In this document: piece by piece, positions 33,115 through 42,649 of the stretch
Layout: every line of letters starts with the position of its first letter
Numbering within the stretch: position 1 is the stretch's first letter
Assembly: GCA_017618195.1 (NCBI GenBank)
Contig: JAFZUW010000074.1
Coordinates: 1 to 64,000, forward strand
Length of the DNA: 64,000 nucleotides
DNA from: Lachnospiraceae bacterium
GTDB taxonomy: Bacteria > Bacillota > Clostridia > Lachnospirales > Lachnospiraceae
Direction of reading: 5' to 3'
Notes under the pieces: model-generated
Database searches by the model: none
Seen by the model: only the letters and a program-made list of their open reading frames with translations
Told to the model about the DNA's origin: nothing
Made by a program: the position numbers and the translations under genes

Positions 33115-34887
33115 TCATTCTTCCCCTTTGCCGGTATACGGTTCAATCGTTACAAGCGTCTTCCAATTCTGCGGTGATCCGTCCGGGTCACTGTACTGAA
33201 GCGTCATCTCACCGCTCATCTTCTTCAATTTGCCGTTATTGTCATAGACATATTGGAGTTTATAGCGCTGCTCTCCTCCGTAACCATAGCTTATCGTTTC
33301 TTTCCTCTCCGCGCGGATCAAACGTCCGGCGGAATCATACTGATAGTCCGTTTTGATGATTCCTGCGCTTTCTCCGCTTATTGTTTTGACGCGGTTCTTC
33401 GAATCATACTTTATCTTTACTTCGTTCCAGGTTCCGACCGAATCATACAATTCAGTTAAACAATCTCCTTCGAAAAGATAAACGGGACCGAACCATTTTC
33501 CTTCTTTCCGGCCTTTCTCGTTCCACAGCTTGTTCATCGGGAATTCTTTCAAATCGGCAAGACTTTGACCGTTCTCATAAACTCCCAAGAGATAACGGCC
33601 GTTTTCCGCCGGATATTTTTTCGCGCCGCGATACGGAATCGGTGTGAACAGCTCTTTCTCTTCGATGCCCGAAGGATTCCGCTGCGCAGACATATAACCT
33701 AACAGCTCTTCCGTGAATTCCTCCAAACTGAACCCTGAGGCGGTGGTCAGTTTCTTCTTCAGCTCTGTTCCGGGGAGAAAAACGTATTCCGATTCTGCTA
33801 TAACGGGTTTCTCTTCTTTCGGAAGATATATTGTTTTCTCCACCGCCAGCACCGGTCCGTTCGAATAATATGTAAACACAGTCAGAAATTCATTGGTTGG
33901 AAACGGATTCCCGTCAATATACAGATTCTTACGAATTCTCCAGATTCGTCCTTTTGAGTCGATTTCATAGCGGAATTCTTCTTTATATTCCTTCCCGTTA
34001 TCACCGGAAACCGTCTTTCTGTAAAGATTGCCGTCCTCCGAATAAATATATTCCGTTTCGGTTCTGTATCCGAGGTTTAAGCTGACCTGAGAGCCGCTTG
34101 TTACACCGTCGGCATCTATCTCGGTCTTGTCAATCCATATGTTTTGCGCGGACTGTGTCTTCTCCTTTACGGACACGATTCTCCCGTTCTCATCATATCG
34201 GGATATCTTCTCTCTTCTTTCAAATACATACCCTTCAAGCGGATACTCCTGCTCCACGGCTTCTTTCAGGTTTCCGTTCTCATAATAGGTATATTCCCAA
34301 TACTGCACCACATTGTTTCGGCGGATCTCATACTGTTTGATAAGCCGTCCGGTTTCGTCCGTAACGGGGATAGTGGTATTCTTCGTTTCCAATGAGACGG
34401 TTCCGTCAGAGCTGATGCATACCCCGTCCTTACCTATCAGACGTCGCATTACTTCCCGATCACCATCGATGTAGCGCATCAGTTTTGCGGTTCCCTCCGC
34501 ATCGAAATAGGTTAGGATCCGGTCGTATGCGAGTTTCTCCGACATGGCCCCGCTGTAAGAAAGCAGAGAATCCGGACCTTCCTTGATCACTTCTTCCCTG
34601 CGGTAGGTCAGTGTCGCATTCTCCACCTCATCCTGAATCTTTTTGATCACTTCCGCATCGGAGTATCCTTCCGGGAACGCAACCGGAGTAGGCGTCGGCG
34701 ACGGGGTAGGCGTCGGGACCGCTGTGGGTGCAGGCGTAGGCGTTCCCGTCGGTACGGGCGTCGCTTCCGCACTCGGTGCAGGAGCGGTCGGTACCTCCGT
34801 AACGAGTTTCTTTACGCCTTCCTTTCCGCATGCCGCAAGCGCGCACATGAATACTGCAACAGTTAAAACCACAATAATTTTCTTCAT
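33115..34887 (-). CDS. Lipoprotein with Thr/Pro linker and YD-type repeats (third)
   Basis: 590-residue lipoprotein, first gene of the cassette inserted between infA and rpmJ. Lipobox LAAC (CGKEG), Thr/Pro linker (PTPAPTAVPTPTPSPTPTP), mature start FPEGYSDAEVIKKIQDEVEN. YD-like units include ISRYDENGRIVSVKEK, YIYSEDGNLYRKTV, YQYDSAGRLIRAER and YVYDNNGKLKKMSGE. It is closest to the middle lipoprotein. The start at 34887 follows CGGGGGA; GGGGGA also precedes the surface protein at 2246 and the lipoprotein at 30330. A -10 TATAAT lies 32 bases upstream, flanked by the GGAAAATG palindrome. Function unknown. Confidence 0.8.
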   Translation of the reverse strand: MKKIIVVLTVAVFMCALAACGKEGVKKLVTEVPTAPAPSAEATPVPTGTPTPAPTAVPTPTPSPTPTPVAFPEGYSDAEVIKKIQDEVENATLTYRREEVIKEGPDSLLSYSGAMSEKLAYDRILTYFDAEGTAKLMRYIDGDREVMRRLIGKDGVCISSDGTVSLETKNTTIPVTDETGRLIKQYEIRRNNVVQYWEYTYYENGNLKEAVEQEYPLEGYVFERREKISRYDENGRIVSVKEKTQSAQNIWIDKTEIDADGVTSGSQVSLNLGYRTETEYIYSEDGNLYRKTVSGDNGKEYKEEFRYEIDSKGRIWRIRKNLYIDGNPFPTNEFLTVFTYYSNGPVLAVEKTIYLPKEEKPVIAESEYVFLPGTELKKKLTTASGFSLEEFTEELLGYMSAQRNPSGIEEKELFTPIPYRGAKKYPAENGRYLLGVYENGQSLADLKEFPMNKLWNEKGRKEGKWFGPVYLFEGDCLTELYDSVGTWNEVKIKYDSKNRVKTISGESAGIIKTDYQYDSAGRLIRAERKETISYGYGGEQRYKLQYVYDNNGKLKKMSGEMTLQYSDPDGSPQNWKTLVTIEPYTGKGEE

Positions 34888-34918
34888 TGTTTTTCCCCCG
34901 AAATCCAATACTTTTGAT

Positions 34919-34924
34919 ATTATA
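34919..34924 (-). promoter_or_regulatory. -10 of the lipoprotein cassette promoter
   Basis: Perfect TATAAT on the minus strand, preceded by no clear -35. The inverted repeat GGAAAATG...CATTTTCC (34937-34975) spans the place where the -35 would be, so regulation there is plausible. Confidence 0.55.
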
Positions 34925-34936
34925 CTTTGAAATCAG

Positions 34937-34975
34937 GGAAAATGGAATACTTTCTTCATATTCTTCACATTTTCC
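34937..34975. repeat. Inverted repeat GGAAAATG / CATTTTCC
   Basis: Perfect 8-bp arms at 34937-34944 and 34968-34975, 23 bases apart, immediately upstream of the cassette -10. The same arm sequence occurs in the palindromes at 21421-21455 and 50488-50527. Confidence 0.6.
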
Positions 34976-34989
34976 GCCCCGTAAAACAA

Positions 34990-35024
34990 AATAAAAAGAA
35001 CCCGGTACCGAAGTACCGGGGTTC
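34990..35024 (-). terminator. Strong terminator after infA
   Basis: Minus-strand AACCCCGGTAC-TTCG-GTACCGGGTT with one bulged C, a UUCG tetraloop and a following CTTTTTATTTT. It closes the rpsJ-infA transcript 14 bases after the infA stop. Confidence 0.9.
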
Positions 35025-35037
35025 CGAAATATCCAGT

Positions 35038-35256
35038 TTATTTATCACGCCAAATGATACGTCCCTTCGAGAGATCATAAGGGGAAAGTTCCATGGTAAC
35101 CTTGTCGCCGGGAACGATCTTGATGTAATTCATACGAAGCTTGCCGCTGATATGGGCAAGAACGATATGACCGTTCTCAAGCTGCACGCGGAACATGGCG
35201 TTGGGGAGCTTCTCCACAACAGTACCTTCAATTTCAACTACGTCTTGTTTCGACAT
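35038..35256 (-). CDS. infA: Translation initiation factor IF-1
   Basis: 72-residue OB-fold protein that binds the ribosomal A site during initiation. The sequence [20 protein letters not shown], then [19 protein letters not shown] and RIIWRDK at the end, is fully typical. It lies 13 bases after map. In this genome it is the last gene before a strong terminator, whereas rpmJ normally follows at once. Confidence 0.98.
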   Translation of the reverse strand: MSKQDVVEIEGTVVEKLPNAMFRVQLENGHIVLAHISGKLRMNYIKIVPGDKVTMELSPYDLSKGRIIWRDK

Positions 35257-35269
35257 GTAAATCCTCCGT

Positions 35270-36025
35270 TTAATGTTTGATCAGAGATAAGATTTCCGGC
35301 TCGCCGTCCGTAATCAGGATCGTGTTCTCATAGTGAGAAGAAAGTGAGCCGTCTTCGGTGACAATCGTCCAGTCATCCTCCAGGATGCATACCCGCCAGT
35401 CTCCCATGTTTACCATGGGCTCGATGGCAAGCGTCATACCGGGCTGTAACTTGATCCCGCGGCGCTTCTGATGGAAGTTCGGGATCTGCGGATCTTCGTG
35501 CATTTCCGTGCCGATTCCGTGGCCGACCAGGTCCTTGACACAGGAATAACCGTGTGCAACGACATAGTCTTCGATGGCTGCAGATATATCATACAGGTGA
35601 TTGCCCGCTTTTGCAAGTTTAATTCCTTCGTAAAAGCTTTCTTCAGTTACTTTGATCAGATCTGCCGCTTCCGCGGAAATCTTGCCGACACCGTATGTTC
35701 TTGCTGCATCCGAATGATATCCCTGATAAATAAGACCTGCATCGAGGCTCACGATGTCGCCCTCTTTTAAGATCTCATCCTTGCTCGGAATACCGTGGAC
35801 CACTCTGTCATTTACCGAAATGCAGATGGATGCGGGATAACCGTCATAATTGAGGAAGGACGGAATGCAGCCGAAGCTGCGGATCATCCGGTCTCCGATG
35901 TTGTTCAGCTCCATCGTGCTGATACCCGGACGGATGTGCTTGGCCATTTCCTCATGCACCAGTGCAAGAAGCCGTCCCGCTTCTCTCATCTTTTCAATTT
36001 CGCTTTTCGACTTAATTGTAACCAT
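35270..36025 (-). CDS. map: Methionine aminopeptidase type I
   Basis: 251-residue enzyme removing the initiator Met. Metal ligands are in place: two Asp in [20 protein letters not shown], His in [12 protein letters not shown], Glu in [10 protein letters not shown] and Glu in [12 protein letters not shown]. It has no N-terminal zinc-finger extension. The start at 36025 follows AGGAGA by seven bases; a GTG- or ATG-led extension into the adk 3' end is rejected on spacing. It stands 14 bases after adk as in other spc operons. Confidence 0.96.
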   Translation of the reverse strand: MVTIKSKSEIEKMREAGRLLALVHEEMAKHIRPGISTMELNNIGDRMIRSFGCIPSFLNYDGYPASICISVNDRVVHGIPSKDEILKEGDIVSLDAGLIYQGYHSDAARTYGVGKISAEAADLIKVTEESFYEGIKLAKAGNHLYDISAAIEDYVVAHGYSCVKDLVGHGIGTEMHEDPQIPNFHQKRRGIKLQPGMTLAIEPMVNMGDWRVCILEDDWTIVTEDGSLSSHYENTILITDGEPEILSLIKH

Positions 36026-36039
36026 AGTACCGTCTCCTG

Positions 36040-36684
36040 TCAACCATTGAGGATCTCAACGATATCCTCGAAAACCTTGCCGACTTCCTGCGTTCCGTCA
36101 ACGGATTTCAGGATGCCTTCCTCGGTATAGTAATCAATCAGCGGCTGCGTCTGCGCATGATATACGTTGAGACGCTTCTGAACGGTTTCGGGCTCATCGT
36201 CCTTACGGATGCTGAGTTCTCCGCCGCAAAGATCACAAACGCCTTCCTTCTTCGGAGGGTTAAAGAGAATGTGGAACGTGCCGCCGCATGCAAGGCATGC
36301 TCTCCGGCCGCCCATACGCTTTACGATGTCCTCATCCGGAACATCTACGTCAATCGCATAATCAAGAGCGTCGCCGTTCTTACGAAGACTTGCGGTCAAT
36401 GCTTCCGCCTGTGCGATCGTACGCGGAAAACCGTCAAGAACGTAACCGTTTGCACAGTCATCCTTTGCGAAGCGGTCCATAATCAGTTCGAGTGTCAGCT
36501 CGTCCGGAACCAGAAGTCCCTGGTCCATGAAAGCCTTTGCTTTCTTTCCGAGTTCGGTTCCCTCCTTGATGTTCGCACGGAATATGTCACCCGTGGAAAT
36601 GTGGGGAATCTCATAGCGGGCCGCGATCATCTTGGCCTGCGTTCCTTTGCCTGCGCCGGGGGCGCCGAGCATTACAATCTTCAT
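36040..36684 (-). CDS. adk: Adenylate kinase with zinc-binding lid
   Basis: 214-residue kinase converting ATP and AMP to two ADP. The P-loop GAPGAGKGTQ is at residues 7-16, DGFPRTIAQAE near 84-94, and the LID region has two C-x2-C pairs (CLACGGTF and CDLCGGEL), the zinc form common in Gram-positive bacteria. The start at 36684 follows AAGGA by six bases. It lies between secY and map and is co-transcribed. Confidence 0.97.
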   Translation of the reverse strand: MKIVMLGAPGAGKGTQAKMIAARYEIPHISTGDIFRANIKEGTELGKKAKAFMDQGLLVPDELTLELIMDRFAKDDCANGYVLDGFPRTIAQAEALTASLRKNGDALDYAIDVDVPDEDIVKRMGGRRACLACGGTFHILFNPPKKEGVCDLCGGELSIRKDDEPETVQKRLNVYHAQTQPLIDYYTEEGILKSVDGTQEVGKVFEDIVEILNG

Positions 36685-36762
36685 GTGTTGTCCTTCTTTC
36701 TGTGATTCCATATATTCACGGAAAAAGGGTGAAGCTTAGCCTCACCCAAAAAATCCGTTCAT

Positions 36763-38106
36763 TTACTCACTAAGGAATCCCTTATAATGACGTGTCAGCA
36801 TCATGGATTCAATCTGCTTCAACGTTTCCAAAATTACGCCTACCACGATGATCAGCGATGTGCCGCCGAAACCGAGGCTCGTAATATTGAATGCACCGCA
36901 GCATACAATCGGGATCAAAGCAACAATCGTAAGTCCGACCGCACCGATAAAGATGATCTTGTTCAGAACACCGGTAAGGTAGTCGATCGTAGGCTTGCCG
37001 GGACGGATACCCGGAACAAATCCGCCGCTCTTCTTCAGATTGCCCGCAATCTCAACCGGATTGAAGGTAATGCTTGTATAGAAGTAAGCGAAGAAAATGA
37101 TCATTGCGATGTAGATTAAAGCTCCGATCGTGTACTTGAATGCAAAACGTTCGCCGTCAAAGTCAAACCAGTTATCGGTACGGCACATATAAAGCACCTT
37201 GCCCCAGAATCCGCCGTTACGGTTGGGGTAGCTTCCGAAGAACGAGGAAATAACCAACGGGAACTGGAAGATGGAAACAGCGAAGATTACCGGAATAACG
37301 CCGGCCGTGTTCACCTTTAACGGAATGTATGTCGAGCTTCCGCCCATCATCTTTCTTCCGACCATCTTCTTGCTGTACTGTACTGCGATTCTTCTCTCAG
37401 CATCCTGCAGCAAAACAATCAATACAAGAGTAGCAAGCGCAATAGCGATAATCGCTGCGCCGGCGCCGAGTTTGCCGATCAGCTTACTCTGATTCATAAC
37501 CTTGTTCGTAAAGAGAAGGCCGAACTCAGAAGGCAAACCGGAAACGATGTTGATCAACAGGATAATGGAAATACCGTTGCCGACACCGGACTCCGTGATT
37601 CTCTCCCCAAGCCACATCAGGAATGTGGAACCTGCCGTAAATGCGATTACGACAAGGATAACACCAAGCCATCCGTCCTGAATCGGAGAACCGGAAGTAT
37701 TCTTGAAACCGATAGCCATAGCGGTCGACTCGATCAGTGCAAGAAGTACGGTAAGATAACGGGAATATTTCTCGATTTTCTTACGTCCGCTCTCTCCGTC
37801 TTTCTGCATCTCAGCCAAAGGCGGAATCGCGATGGTGAGAAGCTGCATGATAATGGAGGATGTAATATACGGGGAAATGCTCAATGCGAAGATGGACATC
37901 TTCTCCAAAGAACCACCGGTCAACATATTGATGAAGCCCTGATTCCCCTGAAACATATCACCAATGAGCGAGGTTGCTGCTTCATTACTGATTCCGGGTG
38001 CCGGAATCAAGGATCCGAGACGTACCAGTACAAGACAGGCAAAGGTGAAGAAAAGTCTTCTTCTGATTTCTTTTACCTTAAATGCATTGATAAACATCTT
38101 AAACAT
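36763..38106 (-). CDS. secY: Protein translocase subunit SecY
   Basis: 447-residue channel subunit of the Sec translocon with about ten transmembrane helices. Markers are RLGSLIPAPGI near the N terminus, LSISPYITSSIIMQLL, GNGISIILLINI, YSKKMVGRKMMGGSSTYIPLKVN (cytoplasmic loop contacting SecA) and GIRPGKPTIDYL. The start has AGGTGA six bases upstream and lies one base after the rplO stop, so translation is coupled. Confidence 0.97.
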   Translation of the reverse strand: MFKMFINAFKVKEIRRRLFFTFACLVLVRLGSLIPAPGISNEAATSLIGDMFQGNQGFINMLTGGSLEKMSIFALSISPYITSSIIMQLLTIAIPPLAEMQKDGESGRKKIEKYSRYLTVLLALIESTAMAIGFKNTSGSPIQDGWLGVILVVIAFTAGSTFLMWLGERITESGVGNGISIILLINIVSGLPSEFGLLFTNKVMNQSKLIGKLGAGAAIIAIALATLVLIVLLQDAERRIAVQYSKKMVGRKMMGGSSTYIPLKVNTAGVIPVIFAVSIFQFPLVISSFFGSYPNRNGGFWGKVLYMCRTDNWFDFDGERFAFKYTIGALIYIAMIIFFAYFYTSITFNPVEIAGNLKKSGGFVPGIRPGKPTIDYLTGVLNKIIFIGAVGLTIVALIPIVCCGAFNITSLGFGGTSLIIVVGVILETLKQIESMMLTRHYKGFLSE

Positions 38107-38107
38107 A

Positions 38108-38557
38108 TCAGATCACCTCAGCACTTCCACCAAGAGCCTGAATCTTCTCGATTGCAGATGCGCTGAAGGCATTTGCCTTTACATTCAATTTCTTGGTAAG
38201 TTCACCGTTGCCAAGAACCTTGACACCGTCCTTCGGGTTGCTGAACAAGCCGATCTCTACCATGGAATCGATCGTAACATCTGCGCCGTCCTCAAAACGG
38301 TTCAGCATCGAAACATTCACGGAAACGATCTCGAGCGTATTTCTGTTCTTGAAGCCTCTCTTCGGAAGACGACGATACAAAGGCATCTGACCGCCTTCAA
38401 AACCGGTTCTCGGAGCTCCGGAACGAGCCTTCTGACCCTTGTGACCCTTACCTGCGGTCTTTCCGTTTCCGGAAGCATGACCACGGCCTCTGCGGAATGC
38501 ATCGCTGTGCTTCGCGCCGTCAGCCGGTTTGATATCTGTCAAATTCATCGTGTGCAC
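38108..38557 (-). CDS. rplO: Ribosomal protein L15
   Basis: 149-residue 50S protein. The glycine/arginine-rich N terminus ([22 protein letters not shown]) threads into the ribosome. [20 protein letters not shown] is the family core and [11 protein letters not shown] the C-terminal part. Length is normal. It follows rpmD by 14 bases. Confidence 0.98.
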   Translation of the reverse strand: MHTMNLTDIKPADGAKHSDAFRRGRGHASGNGKTAGKGHKGQKARSGAPRTGFEGGQMPLYRRLPKRGFKNRNTLEIVSVNVSMLNRFEDGADVTIDSMVEIGLFSNPKDGVKVLGNGELTKKLNVKANAFSASAIEKIQALGGSAEVI

Positions 38558-38571
38558 CTCCTATCAAATAA

Positions 38572-38751
38572 TTAGATTTCTTCTACCTTGACAAGATGCT
38601 TAACCTTCGCGATCATACCGCGGGTAGCAGCATTGTCCGGCAACGTGTTGAAGCTGTTGAGCTTATGAAGGCCCAGAGATTCAACAACTTTCTTATGTTT
38701 CGGAATTGCACCGATTGTAGATTTTACTAATGTAACTTTCAACTCTGCCAT
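38572..38751 (-). CDS. rpmD: Ribosomal protein L30
   Basis: 59-residue 50S protein read from the ATG at 38751: MAELKVTLVKSTIGAIPKHK, then TVVESLGLHKLNS-type core (KVVESLGLHKLNSFNT), NAATRGMIAKVKHLVKVEEI and stop. The pattern of short strand, K-S-x-I-G and GLHKLN is diagnostic. It fills the gap between rpsE and rplO, where L30 is expected, 13 bases after rpsE. Confidence 0.96.
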   Translation of the reverse strand: MAELKVTLVKSTIGAIPKHKKVVESLGLHKLNSFNTLPDNAATRGMIAKVKHLVKVEEI

Positions 38752-38764
38752 TTCGTAATTCCTC

Positions 38765-39268
38765 CTATAAATCGCTTACGGAGATGCCACGAAGAGAAGC
38801 AACTTCCTCGGGAGTCTTCAGTTCGGAAAGACCTGCAAGCGTAGCAAGAACTACGTTCTGCTTGTTGTTGGAACCGAGAGACTTGGTACGAATGTTCTTG
38901 TAGCCTGCAAGCTCAAGTACGATACGTGCAGGACCGCCGGCGATGATACCGGTACCGATGGATGCCTTCTTCAGAAGTACGCTTGCACTTCCGAAGTTGC
39001 CGATGTAGTCGTGAGGAATGGAACCATTCTCATCGATCGGAAGGGAGATAACCTTCTTCATGGCATCCTCCTTAGCCTTACGGATAGCTTCCGGAACTTC
39101 GGCTGCTTTTCCGAGACCGGCACCTACATGACCGTTCTTGTCACCTACAACAACAAGTGCGGCAAATCTCATGTTACGACCGCCCTTTACAACCTTGGTT
39201 ACACGCTTGATGGCGACAACCTTGTCTTCCATCTCCATATTGCTCGTGTCAATAATTGTACGTTTCAT
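38765..39268 (-). CDS. rpsE: Ribosomal protein S5
   Basis: 167-residue 30S protein important for decoding accuracy. [20 protein letters not shown] (about 15-34) and [21 protein letters not shown] form the double-stranded RNA-binding domain. [21 protein letters not shown] is the second domain. Length is typical. It follows rplR by 15 bases. Confidence 0.98.
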   Translation of the reverse strand: MKRTIIDTSNMEMEDKVVAIKRVTKVVKGGRNMRFAALVVVGDKNGHVGAGLGKAAEVPEAIRKAKEDAMKKVISLPIDENGSIPHDYIGNFGSASVLLKKASIGTGIIAGGPARIVLELAGYKNIRTKSLGSNNKQNVVLATLAGLSELKTPEEVASLRGISVSDL

Positions 39269-39283
39269 ATTGTCCCTCCTCGA

Positions 39284-39652
39284 CTAAAAGTTCAGACCAG
39301 CTTCGCGAGCTGCATCTGCTAATGCCTGAATTTTGCCTGCGTATATGAAACCGCCTCTGTCGAAGACAACCTCATTAATTCCCTTTTCCAGAGCCTTCTT
39401 GGCAATTACCGTACCGAGAGTGGCTGCAGCGGCAACATTGTCCGTGTACTCAAGGTCCGCCTTAACGTCCTTATCCAGGGTAGAAGCAGCAACCAGGGTC
39501 TTACCGGCAACGTCATCAATGATCTGCGCATACATGTTCTTGTTGGAACGGAATACGGCAAGTCTGGGTCTTTCAGCAGTACCGGAGAAACGATTACGGA
39601 TTTTCATGTGCTTTTTCACACGGATTTCGGATCTACTTTCTTTACTAACCAT
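39284..39652 (-). CDS. rplR: Ribosomal protein L18
   Basis: 122-residue 5S rRNA-binding protein. [20 protein letters not shown] and [20 protein letters not shown], followed by the C-terminal [20 protein letters not shown], are all diagnostic. The basic N terminus precedes the Rossmann-like core. It lies 16 bases after rplF. Confidence 0.98.
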   Translation of the reverse strand: MVSKESRSEIRVKKHMKIRNRFSGTAERPRLAVFRSNKNMYAQIIDDVAGKTLVAASTLDKDVKADLEYTDNVAAAATLGTVIAKKALEKGINEVVFDRGGFIYAGKIQALADAAREAGLNF

Positions 39653-39668
39653 GATTCTCTACTCCTTT

Positions 39669-40211
39669 CTACTTCTTACCGGTCTTGCCGACCTTGCGGC
39701 GGATTACTTCGTCAGCATACTTGATACCCTTGCCCTTATAAGGCTCCGGTCCTCTCTTGCTTCTGATCTCAGCAGCATACTGTCCGACCTTTTCCTTGTC
39801 GATACCCTTAACGGTGATCTTGTTCTGACCGTCGAGAACGGTCTCGATTCCTTCGGGATCAACCATAATAACCGGATGGGAGTAGCCGAGGGTAAGGTTA
39901 AGCTCCTTGCCCTGCTTTGCAGCACGATAACCTACACCGTTGATTTCGAGAACTTTCTCGTAACCGTTCGTAACGCCTACAACCATATTGTTAATGAGAG
40001 TTCTGGTAAGACCGTGAAGGGACTTGATTCTCTTCAGATCGTTGGGTCTCTCAACCACTACCTCTGCGCCCTCTACCTTAATGGTAAGCTCGGGTGCAAG
40101 AACTCTTGAAAGGGTACCCTTGGGTCCCTTAACAGTCACTTTATTATTTTCTGCCACTTCAACAGTAACACCTGCAGGAATGGCGATTGGCATTTTTCCT
40201 ATACGTGACAT
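39669..40211 (-). CDS. rplF: Ribosomal protein L6
   Basis: 180-residue 50S protein near the GTPase centre. It has two similar domains: the first begins [19 protein letters not shown] with VKGPKGTL, the second contains [20 protein letters not shown]. The signature [20 protein letters not shown] lies at the C terminus. Length is normal. It follows rpsH by 22 bases. Confidence 0.98.
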   Translation of the reverse strand: MSRIGKMPIAIPAGVTVEVAENNKVTVKGPKGTLSRVLAPELTIKVEGAEVVVERPNDLKRIKSLHGLTRTLINNMVVGVTNGYEKVLEINGVGYRAAKQGKELNLTLGYSHPVIMVDPEGIETVLDGQNKITVKGIDKEKVGQYAAEIRSKRGPEPYKGKGIKYADEVIRRKVGKTGKK

Positions 40212-40233
40212 GCCCGTACCTCCTTATAAATGA

Positions 40234-40632
40234 TTACCAGATATAAGCAAGTACTTCGCCGCCAACGCCTGCGTTTCTTGCTTCTTTATCTGTGATAACG
40301 CCTTTGTTCGTGGAAATGATCGCAATTCCGAGACCGCCGAGTACACGGGGAAGCTCATCCTTGCTTGCATATACACGAAGACCCGGCTTACTGATTCTCT
40401 TCAGACCGGAGAGCGTCTTCTCGCTCTTGTCTTTACCGTATTTAAGGGTGATGTGAATGTTCTGGAACGGACCTGCATCCTCCATCTTCCAGCCTTTGAT
40501 ATAACCTTCCTTCACGAGAATGTCGGCAATTGCAACCTTCATCTTGGAAGCGGGAACATCTACGGTATCATGCTTTGCAGTATTTGCATTACGAATTCTT
40601 GTAAGCATATCTGCAATCGGATCACTCATCAT
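40234..40632 (-). CDS. rpsH: Ribosomal protein S8
   Basis: 132-residue 30S protein binding the central domain of 16S rRNA and, in some bacteria, the spc m[23 protein letters not shown] opens the protein and [20 protein letters not shown] with [14 protein letters not shown] closes it. Two adjacent ATG codons are possible starts; the first has GGAGG nine bases upstream. It follows rpsZ by 35 bases. Confidence 0.98.
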   Translation of the reverse strand: MMSDPIADMLTRIRNANTAKHDTVDVPASKMKVAIADILVKEGYIKGWKMEDAGPFQNIHITLKYGKDKSEKTLSGLKRISKPGLRVYASKDELPRVLGGLGIAIISTNKGVITDKEARNAGVGGEVLAYIW

Positions 40633-40667
40633 TGATATGTACCTCCTATCATCTCTGTGGGGCAGGC

Positions 40668-40853
40668 TTACCAGCTTGCCTTTTTAACGCCAGGGATCTG
40701 TCCCTTGTATGCCAACTCACGGAAGCAGATTCTGCAGATTCCGTACTTTCTCAATACAGCATGCGGACGGCCGCAGAGTCTGCAGCGGGTATATGCTCTG
40801 GTGGAGAACTTCGGAGTACGCTGCTGCTTAACCTTCATTGATGTCTTAGCCAT
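40668..40853 (-). CDS. rpsZ: Ribosomal protein S14, zinc-binding type Z
   Basis: 61-residue 30S protein of the short zinc form. Two C-x2-C pairs, CRLCGRPH and CRICFREL, coordinate zinc; [16 protein letters not shown] precedes them and [11 protein letters not shown] ends the protein. The zinc-independent long form is not seen in this window. It follows rplE by 16 bases. Confidence 0.98.
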   Translation of the reverse strand: MAKTSMKVKQQRTPKFSTRAYTRCRLCGRPHAVLRKYGICRICFRELAYKGQIPGVKKASW

Positions 40854-40869
40854 GAAAATTTCCTCCTAT

Positions 40870-41409
40870 TTACTTAGCAAACGGCATGCCAAACAGTCTT
40901 AACAGCTCGCGTGCCTCTTCATCCGTCTTAGCAGTGGTTACGAAGATAACATCCATACCGCGTACCTTGTCAACCTTATCGTACTCGATCTCGGGGAAGA
41001 TCAGCTGCTCCTTGATGCCGAGTGCGTAGTTGCCTCTTCCGTCGAACGCGTTCGGGTTTACACCGCGGAAGTCACGTACACGGGGAAGTGCGAGGTTGAT
41101 AAGACGATCTGCGAACTCATACATCTTGTCGCCGCGGAGGGTAACCTTGCATCCGATTGCAAGACCTTCACGGATCTTGAAGTTCGCGATGGACTTCTTT
41201 GCTTTCGTAATAACAGGCTTCTGGCCGGTGATGATCTCGAGATCCTTAACTGCGGACTCAAGAGCCTTGGCATTTTCCTTAGCTTCGCCGACACCCATGT
41301 TAATAACGATCTTATCGAGTTTCGGAATTTCCATTACATTCTTGTAACCGAATTTGCTCTGCATAGCAGCCGAAATCTCATTCACATATGTTTCTTTTAA
41401 TCTAGTCAT
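40870..41409 (-). CDS. rplE: Ribosomal protein L5
   Basis: 179-residue 5S rRNA-binding protein. [52 protein letters not shown] and [20 protein letters not shown] are all family signatures, in order. Length matches the bacterial norm. It lies between rplX and rpsZ, 20 bases after rplX. Confidence 0.98.
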   Translation of the reverse strand: MTRLKETYVNEISAAMQSKFGYKNVMEIPKLDKIVINMGVGEAKENAKALESAVKDLEIITGQKPVITKAKKSIANFKIREGLAIGCKVTLRGDKMYEFADRLINLALPRVRDFRGVNPNAFDGRGNYALGIKEQLIFPEIEYDKVDKVRGMDVIFVTTAKTDEEARELLRLFGMPFAK

Positions 41410-41429
41410 GTTTGAGACCTCCTCTCCTA

Positions 41430-41729
41430 TTAATCGATTACATCGCCGGTGGACTTAGCCACACGAACCTTCTTATCGCCGTCCATCTTGAATCCGACTC
41501 TGGTGGGCTTGCCCTTATAAACAAGCATTACGTTGGAAGCGTCAACAGGCGCCTCAACCTTAACGATACCGCCCTTCGGATTCTCCTGGCTGGCCTTCTG
41601 GTGCTTTGTTACCATATTGCAGCCTTCAACAAGCACCTTGTTCTCATCTACACGAAGTACCTTGCCCTCGCTGCCCTTATCTTTACCGGTAATAATCTTT
41701 ACGATGTCGCCTTTTTTAATCTTATTCAT
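41430..41729 (-). CDS. rplX: Ribosomal protein L24
   Basis: 99-residue 50S assembly initiator with an N-terminal KOW motif: [20 protein letters not shown] (residues 4-23), then [13 protein letters not shown]. The C-terminal half ([20 protein letters not shown]) is standard. It lies 11 bases after rplN in the usual order L14-L24-L5. Confidence 0.97.
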   Translation of the reverse strand: MNKIKKGDIVKIITGKDKGSEGKVLRVDENKVLVEGCNMVTKHQKASQENPKGGIVKVEAPVDASNVMLVYKGKPTRVGFKMDGDKKVRVAKSTGDVID

Positions 41730-41740
41730 GCTGACACCTC

Positions 41741-42109
41741 CTATAATACTTCCGGAGCAAGGGAAACGATCTTCATGAACTTCTTATCACGAAGCTCTCT
41801 TGCTACGGGTCCAAAAATACGGGTTCCCTTGGGGGTCAAGTCATCCTTGATAATAACAGCTGCGTTCTCATCGAAACGGATGTAGGATCCATCCTTACGA
41901 CGAACGGACTTTACGGTACGAACGACAACTGCTTTAACTACGTCGCCCTTCTTAACAACGCCACCGGGGGCAGCATCCTTAACAGCGGCAACAATGATAT
42001 CACCAATACCGGCATATCTTCTGGTCGAACCGCCCATTACACGAATGCAGAGCAGTTCTTTCGCGCCGGTATTATCAGCAACCTTAAGTCTGGTTTCTGT
42101 TTGAATCAT
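41741..42109 (-). CDS. rplN: Ribosomal protein L14
   Basis: 122-residue 50S protein at the subunit interface. [20 protein letters not shown], then [20 protein letters not shown], and [20 protein letters not shown] are highly conserved signatures. Length is exactly the bacterial norm. It lies 46 bases after rpsQ. Confidence 0.98.
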   Translation of the reverse strand: MIQTETRLKVADNTGAKELLCIRVMGGSTRRYAGIGDIIVAAVKDAAPGGVVKKGDVVKAVVVRTVKSVRRKDGSYIRFDENAAVIIKDDLTPKGTRIFGPVARELRDKKFMKIVSLAPEVL

Positions 42110-42155
42110 AGCGAAAATCTCCTTTCGTAATCTCTTCGGGATCTCCCGAAAATGA

Positions 42156-42410
42156 TTATTGTGCCTTTTCTACGATTTCAACAAGTCTCCATCTCTTATC
42201 CTTCGAGAGGGGTCTCGTCTCCATTACCTTTACACGATCACCGATCTTGCATTCGTTATTCTCGTCATGCGCCTTCAGCTTGTAAGTTCTCTTAACGATC
42301 TTGTTGTAAAGGGGATGCTTTACGTTGTCTACTACAGCAACGACGATGGTCTTGTCCATCTTATCACTTACGACCTTACCGGTACGTACTTTTCTCAATT
42401 TTCTTTCCAT
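42156..42410 (-). CDS. rpsQ: Ribosomal protein S17
   Basis: 84-residue OB-fold 30S protein. [40 protein letters not shown] and [20 protein letters not shown] are diagnostic. The start at 42410 is preferred: a TTG-led frame from 42431 would place the AAGGAG site inside the coding sequence. Spacing to AAGGAG is ten bases. It follows rpmC by 26 bases. Confidence 0.97.
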   Translation of the reverse strand: MERKLRKVRTGKVVSDKMDKTIVVAVVDNVKHPLYNKIVKRTYKLKAHDENNECKIGDRVKVMETRPLSKDKRWRLVEIVEKAQ

Positions 42411-42436
42411 GAGAATTCTTCTCCTTTCCAAGCCGT

Positions 42437-42649
42437 TTAGTTCGCAGAATTCTTAGCGGTGATAACCGTCTGAATTCTTGCGATGTTCTTGCGAACTTCC
42501 TTAATCCTGCTTGTGTTCTCAAGCTGATTCGTAGCATTCTGGAATCTCAGGTTAAAGAGTTCTTTCTTAGCAGCAACCAACTCGCTGTTCAGTTCCTCTA
42601 CGGTCTTGGAATTCAGACCCTCAAGATAGCTCTTTGTCTTATTTGCCAT
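42437..42649 (-). CDS. rpmC: Ribosomal protein L29
   Basis: 70-residue helical hairpin protein at the polypeptide exit site. [20 protein letters not shown] and [20 protein letters not shown], then KNIARIQTV, are typical. Its ATG overlaps the rplP stop as TAATG, so the two are translationally coupled. Confidence 0.97.
   Translation of the reverse strand: MANKTKSYLEGLNSKTVEELNSELVAAKKELFNLRFQNATNQLENTSRIKEVRKNIARIQTVITAKNSAN

Noticed and set aside
28612-34887. RHS/YD-repeat lipoproteins as polymorphic toxins
   Set aside because: They end within the repeat region, with no C-terminal toxin domain, no hyperconserved RHS core motif and no immunity gene next to them.
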